DNA of 6,408 bases. It comes from JALRHH01 sp964590315. Its GTDB lineage: Bacteria; Patescibacteriota; Saccharimonadia; Saccharimonadales; JALRHH01. Positions 1-4,607 of this stretch are shown here, piece by piece. Below the pieces are notes generated by a model. It did no database searches and was not told the DNA's origin. It saw only the letters and a list, made by a program, of their open reading frames with translations. The stretch is taken from NCBI GenBank assembly GCA_964590315.1, contig CAZPVS010000026.1:1-6408 (forward strand). Reading direction: 5' to 3'. The position numbers were made by a program, and so were the translations under genes. Position 1 is the stretch's first letter, and each line of letters opens with the position of its first letter.

Positions 1-235
1 TGAAGATATCCATCTCCCAAAGAACACGCCTTTTGGTATCTTTATAGCTGGTGCAGCGTTTGTGGCTGGCTTTGCGCTCATTTGGCATATCTGGTGGCTG
101 GCACTTGCGGGTCTTATTGCACTTGCGGGTCTTATCATCGCCAGGGCATCCGATGACGATACCGAATACACAATTACCGCAAAAGAAGTGGCAGACATAG
201 AGATGGACTTACAGAAACGGAGGCATGCAGCATGA
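1..235 (+). CDS. cyoB: Cytochrome bo3 ubiquinol oxidase subunit I, C-terminal end (partial)
   Basis: The reading frame is open from base 2 to the TGA at 233-235 and gives 77 residues; the rest of the gene is upstream of the window. The piece starts EDIHLPKNT and continues to WHIWWLA, matching the conserved C-terminal end of CyoB (YEEIHMPKN and FAMIWHIWWLA in the E. coli protein, from memory). It covers the last two hydrophobic segments (about residues 11-30 and 31-48) and a polar tail of about 28 residues that should be cytoplasmic. Subunit I carries the haem b, haem o3 and CuB centres and is the proton-pumping core that oxidises ubiquinol and reduces O2. The catalytic histidines are outside the window and cannot be checked. 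The stop overlaps the cyoC start as ATGA, so the two are translationally coupled. The family call is strong; only the gene's completeness is unknown. Confidence 0.93.
   Translation, partial: EDIHLPKNTPFGIFIAGAAFVAGFALIWHIWWLALAGLIALAGLIIARASDDDTEYTITAKEVADIEMDLQKRRHAA
101..136 (+). repeat. 18-bp in-frame tandem repeat inside cyoB
   Basis: Two adjacent 18-base units (101-118 and 119-136) differ only at the last base and each encode Ala-Leu-Ala-Gly-Leu-Ile. They lie in the final membrane helix of CyoB. By memory-based alignment the segment between WWLA and the acidic DDD is as long as in E. coli CyoB. The repeat may therefore reflect local slippage or gene conversion rather than a net insertion. 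Confidence 0.8.
219..223 (+). promoter_or_regulatory. Ribosome binding site of cyoC
   Basis: GGAGG lies 8 nt before the cyoC ATG at 232, inside the last codons of cyoB. It is a near-perfect Shine-Dalgarno site and fixes the start of cyoC at the ATGA overlap. It also shows that this organism uses anti-SD pairing for genes inside operons. Confidence 0.85.
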
Positions 236-819
236 CATCAACCACGACCCATCCACCGGCTGACCTCGCCAAGACCAGTCTCGGCTTCTGGATATACATC
301 ATGACGGACTGTGTACTGTTTGCAACACTATTCGCCACGTATGCCGTCCTTCGCAATAATACGGCGGGCGGACCTGGTGCCGCTGAACTTTTCAGCCTGC
401 CATTTGTTCTGACCGAAACACTGTTGCTACTCACCAGTAGTTTCACTATAGGGCTTGCCCTCCTCGCAGCGCATCAGCGTCAGAACCGTGCGGTACTGCG
501 CTGGCTTCTGGTCACATTCTTACTCGGTGTGGGATTTGTCGGGATGGAACTATACGAGTTTACCGAACTCTACCACGAGGGCCATAGTTGGCAAGCAAGC
601 GCCTTCTTAAGCGCCTTCTTTACCCTTGTTGGCACACACGGACTACACATAACTGCGGGGTTAACGTGGATGATTGTGGTCGCACGTCAAGTATGGCGCA
701 AGGGAGTCACTGACAGTGGCCTCAAGCGACTGACGCTGCTCGGCATGTTCTGGCACTTCCTCGATATCGTCTGGATATTTATCTTTACTGTCGTGTACTT
801 ACTAGGAGCCGTATCATGA
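232..819 (+). CDS. cyoC: Cytochrome bo3 ubiquinol oxidase subunit III
   Basis: The 195-aa product matches the haem-copper oxidase subunit III family in its cyo form (E. coli CyoC is about 204 aa). Conserved blocks are GFWIYIMTDCVLFATLFATY (residues 18-37), TAGGPG (44-49), FVLTETLLLLTSS (58-70), GMELYEF (104-110), SAFLSAFFTLVGTHGLHIT (123-141) and FWHFLDIVWIFIFTVVYL (173-190). Five membrane helices are visible, at about 17-38, 57-79, 89-109, 124-149 and 170-192, as expected for CyoC. The E. coli-type His-rich N-terminal tail is mostly missing, which accounts for the shorter length. Subunit III carries no redox centre; it stabilises the complex. The start is supported by the GGAGG site and the ATGA junction with cyoB. 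The stop overlaps the cyoD start in the same way. The identification is firm. Confidence 0.96.
   Translation: MTSTTTHPPADLAKTSLGFWIYIMTDCVLFATLFATYAVLRNNTAGGPGAAELFSLPFVLTETLLLLTSSFTIGLALLAAHQRQNRAVLRWLLVTFLLGVGFVGMELYEFTELYHEGHSWQASAFLSAFFTLVGTHGLHITAGLTWMIVVARQVWRKGVTDSGLKRLTLLGMFWHFLDIVWIFIFTVVYLLGAVS
804..808 (+). promoter_or_regulatory. Ribosome binding site of cyoD
   Basis: AGGAG lies 7 nt before the cyoD ATG at 816, within the last codons of cyoC. It supports initiation at the ATGA overlap. Confidence 0.83.
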
Positions 820-1178
820 GCAAGCAGCACCCCGGAAGCGTAACATCATATACCAGTGGGTTTTTATTATCGATAATCTTGACGCTTATACCATTCTGGT
901 TGGTGATTGAGGGAGCTGTCAGTGGCAGCTCACTCCTAGTACTGCTCGCACTGTTTGCTATCGCGCAAGTGCTTGTTCAGATTCAGTTCTTTTTGCATCT
1001 TGGCCAGGAACCAAAACCTCGATGGCATGGTACTGCATTCAAATATATGGTCATGGTAGTAGTGATCATTGTGTTTGGGTCTATTTGGATAATGAACAAT
1101 CTCCATTACAACATGATGCCTGGTCATGAGGTTGACACATACATTAAGGATGAAGAAGCGATTGAACGCACCCATTAA
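816..1178 (+). CDS. cyoD: Cytochrome bo3 ubiquinol oxidase subunit IV
   Basis: The 120-aa product has three membrane helices at about 12-33, 39-61 and 76-95 and the family blocks SYTSGFLLSIILTLIPFWLV (residues 11-30), QVLVQIQFFLHL (51-62) and GSIWIMNNLHYNMM (88-101). These match COX4/CyoD-type subunit IV, which assists assembly of the CuB and haem centres in subunit I. E. coli CyoD, from memory, ends just after the NYNMM equivalent. Here about 19 further residues follow, largely acidic (PGHEVDTYIKDEEAIERTH), and their codons overlap the start of cyoE. The N-terminus lacks part of the His/Ser-rich stretch of the E. coli protein. The start is set by AGGAG at 804-808 and the ATGA overlap with cyoC. 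The family call is firm; the tail is the unusual part. Confidence 0.95.
   Translation: MSKQHPGSVTSYTSGFLLSIILTLIPFWLVIEGAVSGSSLLVLLALFAIAQVLVQIQFFLHLGQEPKPRWHGTAFKYMVMVVVIIVFGSIWIMNNLHYNMMPGHEVDTYIKDEEAIERTH
913..931 (+). other. Hairpin-forming inverted repeat within cyoD
   Basis: GAGCTGTC at 913-920 can pair with GGCAGCTC at 924-931 (eight pairs including one G-U) around a three-base loop. It lies in the cyoD coding sequence at codons for Glu-Gly-Ala-Val-Ser-Gly-Ser-Ser. No U-tract follows, so it is not a terminator. It could modulate mRNA decay or translation inside the operon, or be chance. Confidence 0.35.
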
Positions 1179-2025
1179 AGCCTACTACCGTCTCACGAAA
1201 CCGGGCATTATATACGGCAACCTCTTCACGGCGGCTGGTGGATTTTTATACGGAACTATACTGCGTGTAGAGATCAAATTATTCATCCTCACCATGCTTG
1301 GTATAGCGCTGGTTATGGCCAGTGGCTGCGTCATCAATAACTACTTTGATCGGGATATCGACGCAGTTATGAAGCGCACGAAGCGCCGTGCCCTCGTTAG
1401 TGGTACAATCAGCCCCCGCGCGGCATTAGTCTATGGCGGCGTACTTGGCATCAGTGGACTCGCCGTCCTCGCATTCTTCGTGAACAGTCTGACCGCATTA
1501 CTCGGCGTTATCGCGTTTGTCAGCTACGCGTTTGTCTATACATTCGCAAAACGACGGACGGTACACGCCACACTTATTGGCACGTTCCCCGGTGCATTGC
1601 CGCCCGTGGCAGGCTACACCGCGGCAACCGGACGTATCGATACATCCGCCCTGCTCTTGTTTCTAATTTTGGTGAGTTGGCAGATGACACACTTCTATGC
1701 GATTGCTATTTTTCGAATCCAGGACTACCGCGCAGTGAAGATACCGGTATTGCCTGCAGTACGCGGCATGGCGGCTACCAAGCTTCAAATGACACTGTAC
1801 ACCGTTGCGTTCATGGTAAGTGTTATTGGTCTTGCGGCCTATGGCTACGCGGGGTTATTGTTTTTGGCAATTATGGTGCCGCTGGCATTGTGGTGGCTAA
1901 TCATTATTGTACGTGGGTGGCACGGCGAACATCACGATGCATGGGCACGGAAAGTGTTTCTCATCTCACTGATTATTCTTCCGACGTTTAGTGTAGCGCT
2001 TGCATTAAATGCTTACACCCCGTAA
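1150..2025 (+). CDS. cyoE: Protoheme IX farnesyltransferase (haem o synthase)
   Basis: The 291-aa UbiA-superfamily membrane prenyltransferase adds a farnesyl group from farnesyl diphosphate to haem b, producing the haem o needed by the bo3 oxidase encoded just upstream. Diagnostic blocks are RLTKPGIIYGNL (residues 14-25), the Asp-rich diphosphate/Mg site NNYFDRDIDAVMKRTKRRAL (63-82), KRRTVHATLIGTFPGALPPVAGY (134-156, second conserved loop), and SWQMTHFYAIAIFR (176-189) with IPVLPAVRG (198-206). Several hydrophobic helices fill the rest. Length is normal for the family. The start is uncertain. ATG 1150 is preferred because it begins close to the conserved TKPGI block, but it has no well-placed ribosome site. 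ATG 1126 adds eight residues. TTG 1162 has AAGGA 11 nt upstream. Any choice overlaps cyoD (29 nt for ATG 1150), so translation probably depends on coupling. Confidence 0.95.
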   Translation: MKKRLNAPIKAYYRLTKPGIIYGNLFTAAGGFLYGTILRVEIKLFILTMLGIALVMASGCVINNYFDRDIDAVMKRTKRRALVSGTISPRAALVYGGVLGISGLAVLAFFVNSLTALLGVIAFVSYAFVYTFAKRRTVHATLIGTFPGALPPVAGYTAATGRIDTSALLLFLILVSWQMTHFYAIAIFRIQDYRAVKIPVLPAVRGMAATKLQMTLYTVAFMVSVIGLAAYGYAGLLFLAIMVPLALWWLIIIVRGWHGEHHDAWARKVFLISLIILPTFSVALALNAYTP

Positions 2026-2041
2026 CAATTCACGCTATAAT
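2012..2041 (+). promoter_or_regulatory. Putative promoter of the small membrane protein gene pair (leaderless)
   Basis: A perfect -10 hexamer TATAAT lies at 2036-2041, with CTTACA at 2012-2017 (four of six matches to TTGACA) 18 bp upstream. Only 7 nt separate the -10 from the ATG at 2049, so transcription would begin at or next to the start codon. The -35 overlaps the last codons of cyoE. The position argues that the genes after cyoE can be transcribed independently of the cyo operon. Confidence 0.65.
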
Positions 2042-2048
2042 AGCGGTT

Positions 2049-2342
2049 ATGTTATTACTACACATTTTTATCGCACTCATGAGCGTCGCCTTTGCAAGCT
2101 ACTTACTCATTGTTCCAACCCCTAAAAAACTGCATGCATCCTATGGATTTATTGCGGCTACACTGGCAAGCGGCACCGCACTGGTAATCACCGAACCCGC
2201 CTACATTCTCCATAGTTGCGTGTCCGGTTTGGTATACATTACTGCGGTTTCATTGATCACGATGCGTGCTCGCACAAAAGTATTTGCAATTGAAGCGCTC
2301 CATAACAGCAGAAATCACACTGACTATGGCCGCAACCAGTAA
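2049..2342 (+). CDS. Small three-helix membrane protein of unknown function
   Basis: I cannot assign this 97-aa protein to a named family. It has three hydrophobic segments, at about residues 2-22, 30-48 and 55-72, then a polar tail with basic and His residues (73-97). Histidines are at 5, 29, 55, 85 and 90. H5, H29 and H55 lie in or at the ends of the helices, an arrangement compatible with, but not proof of, haem or metal binding. Other notable residues are the PTPKKLH loop (23-29) and SGT (41-43). It begins 23 nt after cyoE, and a role linked to haem o or the oxidase is possible only by position. The ATG at 2049 is supported by the adjacent TATAAT, with no Shine-Dalgarno site. Its last 17 bases overlap the next gene. 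That it is a real gene is likely; its function is unknown. Confidence 0.7.
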   Translation: MLLLHIFIALMSVAFASYLLIVPTPKKLHASYGFIAATLASGTALVITEPAYILHSCVSGLVYITAVSLITMRARTKVFAIEALHNSRNHTDYGRNQ

Positions 2343-2883
2343 CAATGCAATCCCGTTCAAGGAAGCAACCGTAAGCGTTGCACGGTTGCACTTCGTTGTT
2401 TTGGCCCTGTTTGCCATACAGACAATCATCTATCATGCGGCAAAAGTAGCCGTACCTGAAGTCATTCACGAACGATGGCTCGCTACATCCGCCCTGCTTA
2501 TCGTCACTGCTGTGGTGTGGTATGTTGCAAAAAACAAAGTTCCACAAGCACAGGCTATCAAAGGATTGCTCTGGGTGCTGATTGTAGCGGACATTGCCTT
2601 TGCGGCATTTAATGTCAACCTGACCCGCGGCTATGCAAGTAACGCAGTAATCTTATTCATCATACCGATTCTCGTGGCAGCCATTATGCGGAGTCGAAGT
2701 GCACTCATTGCAACTGCCCTTTTGTGTGTGGCAGTGTATGGGGGGACTATTCTGAACTACTTCTTCCAGAATTTTAACGAAGGGTATATGTCTGAACTTT
2801 ATGGTGAGCTGCTCCTGTATGCTGGTCTATTCCTCGTCACGGCTCATATGCTCTGGGCCATCGTAAAGATAAAGCAATCCTAG
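2326..2883 (+). CDS. Six-helix membrane protein resembling a PilS-like sensor input domain, without kinase
   Basis: The 185-aa product has six predicted membrane helices (about 18-40, 51-68, 78-96, 104-122, 124-147, 157-180) with short loops and ends three residues after KIK. The stretch TRGYASNAVILFIIPILVAA (residues 100-119), followed by an Arg-containing turn and another helix, recalls the N-terminal six-helix sensing region of PilS/AtoS-type histidine kinases, which often read GG-x-SSP-x-LYLLPIL. No HisKA or ATPase domain follows: the frame closes at TAG 2881-2883. This is a pattern-level resemblance, not a proven homology. The start is chosen at ATG 2326, the first Met in the frame. GTG 2266 would add 20 residues and a longer overlap. 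No Shine-Dalgarno or -10 element precedes 2326, so expression probably relies on coupling to the overlapping 97-aa gene. It could equally be an unrelated lineage-specific membrane protein. Confidence 0.72.
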   Translation: MAATSNNAIPFKEATVSVARLHFVVLALFAIQTIIYHAAKVAVPEVIHERWLATSALLIVTAVVWYVAKNKVPQAQAIKGLLWVLIVADIAFAAFNVNLTRGYASNAVILFIIPILVAAIMRSRSALIATALLCVAVYGGTILNYFFQNFNEGYMSELYGELLLYAGLFLVTAHMLWAIVKIKQS

Positions 2884-2891
2884 CAACGAAG

Positions 2892-2900
2892 TGATACCAT
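2892..2900 (+). promoter_or_regulatory. Putative extended -10 promoter of the HAD phosphatase gene (leaderless)
   Basis: TG-A-TACCAT at 2892-2900 fits the extended -10 form TGnTAnnnT. It ends 6 nt before the GTG start at 2907. No convincing -35 is present, which extended -10 promoters can tolerate. The purine run AGGAAA at 2901-2906 touches the start codon and is too close to act as a ribosome site. Confidence 0.5.
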
Positions 2901-2906
2901 AGGAAA

Positions 2907-3500
2907 GTGAAAGCCCTCGCTTATAGCCTTGCGCATCCCAAAAAAGCCGAACACTCTTATCTACCCGATTTCACCGCGAGCAGTGTAGATGATATTGACT
3001 TTGCTCAGCTGCGTAAAATGGGCATCAAACATTTGTTGTTTGATCTGGATCAAACCCTGCGCCGCCCCTACTCCCGCAAACTCGATGAAGATGTCGTGAC
3101 CCTCCTCAAAGAAGTCAACACCTCGAAGCATTTCATAAGTCTTAACTTAGTTAGTAATAATCATCGCAAATTACACCGCTTTAGTAATCCGATTGGCGCC
3201 CGGGTATTTCAGCCGTTTCGTCGCGGGCTCCGAATAATTCGCAAGCCAAACCCTGATTTCTTTCGCTACGTCCTCGGTGAAATTGGTACTGCACCCGAAC
3301 ACACCGTCATGATAGGCGATCGTCTGCATGCAGATGTACTTGGTGGCAACAAAATGGGAATGTACACCATTTACGTACGGCAACGCGGGCCAGTTGACTA
3401 CTGGTTTGACTGGTTACTCTTTACCCGAAAGCGCGATGAAAAACGATTGCGAGCAGCAATTGCAAACCATCACGCCCAGCAAAAAAGCAAAAAACAATAA
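2907..3500 (+). CDS. YqeG-like HAD-superfamily (subfamily IIIA) phosphatase
   Basis: The 197-aa product carries all four HAD motifs. Motif I is FDLDQTL (residues 45-51; nucleophile D46, general acid D48). Motif II is LVSNN (81-85, S83). Motif III is RKPNP (112-116, K113). Motif IV is IGDRLHADVLGGN (136-148, D138 and D143). The layout LPDF..., then MGIKHLLFDLDQTL, QPFRRGLRIIRKPNPDFF and the GDRLHADV block, matches the YqeG family of cytoplasmic phosphatases, which are common in Firmicutes and CPR bacteria and whose substrate is unclear. Relatives such as yeast Gep4 are phosphatidylglycerophosphate phosphatases, so a membrane-lipid role is possible but unproven. The C-terminus (residues 173-197) is strongly basic and ends KSKKQ. 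The GTG start is the only good start and is supported by the adjacent -10 element. The gene lies 23 nt after its upstream neighbour. Confidence 0.88.
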   Translation: MKALAYSLAHPKKAEHSYLPDFTASSVDDIDFAQLRKMGIKHLLFDLDQTLRRPYSRKLDEDVVTLLKEVNTSKHFISLNLVSNNHRKLHRFSNPIGARVFQPFRRGLRIIRKPNPDFFRYVLGEIGTAPEHTVMIGDRLHADVLGGNKMGMYTIYVRQRGPVDYWFDWLLFTRKRDEKRLRAAIANHHAQQKSKKQ

Positions 3501-3504
3501 CCAC

Positions 3505-3521
3505 ACGCCTGCCCGTGGCGT
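3505..3521 (+). other. Weak inverted repeat between the HAD gene and the next gene
   Basis: ACGCC (3505-3509) and GGCGT (3517-3521) can form a five-pair GC-rich stem with a seven-base loop, just after the TAA of the HAD gene. On the + strand no U-run follows, so it is a poor intrinsic terminator. It overlaps the region where a -35 for the next gene would lie, so it might be an operator-like site or chance. Confidence 0.3.
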
Positions 3522-3538
3522 CTACTAAACCAGTAAGG

Positions 3539-3544
3539 TATACT
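3539..3544 (+). promoter_or_regulatory. Putative -10 element of the 337-aa protein gene (leaderless)
   Basis: TATACT, five of six matches to the -10 consensus, ends 7 nt before the ATG at 3552. At 18-bp spacing the -35 position reads GTGGCG (3515-3520), only three of six matches. No Shine-Dalgarno sequence precedes the ATG. The geometry equals that of the TATAAT site before the gene at 2049. Confidence 0.6.
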
Positions 3545-3551
3545 ACAGACA

Positions 3552-4565
3552 ATGAAGGGTGAGGAAACATTTGCGTCGCTGTTAACTGATGACGAACGCA
3601 TGGCGAGGCTCCAGCAATTACTGGGTGAGCGGTTCGAGAACCGCGGTAAACTGTCCATGCCAACAACTGACACATACAACCAGTTGTCTGATGACGATGG
3701 ACTACAGAAATTTACGTTAGATATGTTCCGCTGGCTTGGCATCAAACCGAGGCGACTGACCGTGAGCTATTCTAATGAGGTACCGGCACAAAGACATGCC
3801 AGGGTTGACGAACACAGCATCGCCATTCCACTCGTCTATAAACAGCACCCGTACATGGCGGCAGCGTGTGCCGTATTTGGCGTCCTGCGTTATGTTGGCC
3901 AACGCTATGATCACGAAACGAATGACACATTCATAGAATTTGCATCTATACATACCGGCCTTGGCTTGTGGGTACTGAATGCCCTGCGCCCATCACTCCA
4001 CTGGCACGAACGAATGTACCATATGATTGATGGGGGATGGTTCCGTCACGAAGGAATAACGCTTTCGGCATACAACCCCTACCAGTACGGCGAACATGTC
4101 GCTGCCTATGCGCATGACAATCGCGTACAGGCAGAAGATTATGTACCGGGCGTATCTCAGCACAGTCGCTATGCACTTCCTCAGGCCGTTCTGCGGCATT
4201 CACGACGCACGCTCGTCGAACCACATGTCGTCTATCAACACTCGCGGGCAGCGACTGTCATGTGGATTAAGATATTGCTATTAGCGGTAACTCTCGCTCT
4301 GGTAACGATCATCGGAGTATCTATATGGGCGCAGCGCACGCAGCCGATCACCAACGAACAGCTTCAAGCCGAATACAGCATAAAAGTCATTAAAAATGCG
4401 CATGCTGTGTGTCAGCAACAAGCCCTTGATCAACTGAGCACCAACGACCCACAGGATCTATTTCTTGCCCGACAAGTCGAAGCAACGACGTCGCGCTGTG
4501 AAAGTCTCCGCAATCAGTACAACTATGCCCTTGATGAATATAATCAACGGTACGCCCGCCAGTAG
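3552..4565 (+). CDS. Single-anchor membrane protein; possible inactive metallopeptidase-like domain
   Basis: I do not recognise this 337-aa protein. Residues 1-235 are soluble and should be cytoplasmic. One membrane helix spans 236-259, preceded by basic residues. A polar, Gln/Glu-rich, probably helical tail (260-337) should face outside and holds two cysteines (C287, C316) that could pair. Within the soluble part, 53-145 runs FTLDMFRWLGIKPRRLTV, a beta-rich stretch ending IAIPLVY, then AAACAVFGVLRYVGQR, then a charged loop and FIEFASIHTGLGLWVLNAL. The order resembles bacterial zinc-peptidase-like domains in which the first helix carries HExxH and the second a T-D/E-x-x-x-x-x-GxG block. Here the HExxH position reads VFGVL, so catalysis is unlikely. 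A His/Tyr-rich region follows (149-188). The ATG start is supported by the adjacent TATACT. It is a real gene by length and layout; its function is unknown. Confidence 0.75.
   Translation: MKGEETFASLLTDDERMARLQQLLGERFENRGKLSMPTTDTYNQLSDDDGLQKFTLDMFRWLGIKPRRLTVSYSNEVPAQRHARVDEHSIAIPLVYKQHPYMAAACAVFGVLRYVGQRYDHETNDTFIEFASIHTGLGLWVLNALRPSLHWHERMYHMIDGGWFRHEGITLSAYNPYQYGEHVAAYAHDNRVQAEDYVPGVSQHSRYALPQAVLRHSRRTLVEPHVVYQHSRAATVMWIKILLLAVTLALVTIIGVSIWAQRTQPITNEQLQAEYSIKVIKNAHAVCQQQALDQLSTNDPQDLFLARQVEATTSRCESLRNQYNYALDEYNQRYARQ
3629..3644 (+). other. Perfect hairpin within the 337-aa protein gene
   Basis: GCGGTT (3629-3634) and AACCGC (3639-3644) are exact inverse complements around CGAG, giving a six-pair stem and four-base loop. 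It lies in codons 26-31, about 80 nt into the probable leaderless mRNA. It may be chance, a protein-binding palindrome, or a structure that affects early elongation. Confidence 0.4.
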
Positions 4566-4607
4566 TCTTCTCTGGGGTTAAGGGTTCTCTACGGGCACCA
4601 CACGGGA
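4566..4607. other. Convergent intergenic gap
   Basis: These 42 bases separate two genes that end facing each other. I see two TTCTCT direct repeats and two ACGGG copies, but no GC-rich hairpin followed by a T-run in either direction. Termination may be Rho-dependent, or the transcripts may overlap. Confidence 0.5.

Noticed and set aside
1132..1137. A perfect TTGACA hexamer before cyoE that could be a -35 box
   Set aside because: No -10-like hexamer lies 16-18 bp downstream (the sequence there reads GAAGCG or similar). It falls in cyoD codons for Val-Asp-Thr, so chance is the simpler explanation.
2266..2325. GTG 2266 as the start of the six-helix protein, adding 20 residues
   Set aside because: It has no ribosome site, would overlap the previous gene by 77 nt, and the added residues are polar and unlike an N-terminal helix. 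ATG 2326 is the better choice.
3481..3521. A minus-strand intrinsic terminator formed by the ACGCC/GGCGT stem and the A-rich end of the HAD gene
   Set aside because: The stem has only five pairs, the T-run on the minus strand is separated from it and interrupted, and the A-rich bases are explained by the Lys/Gln-rich C-terminus. No minus-strand gene ends there.
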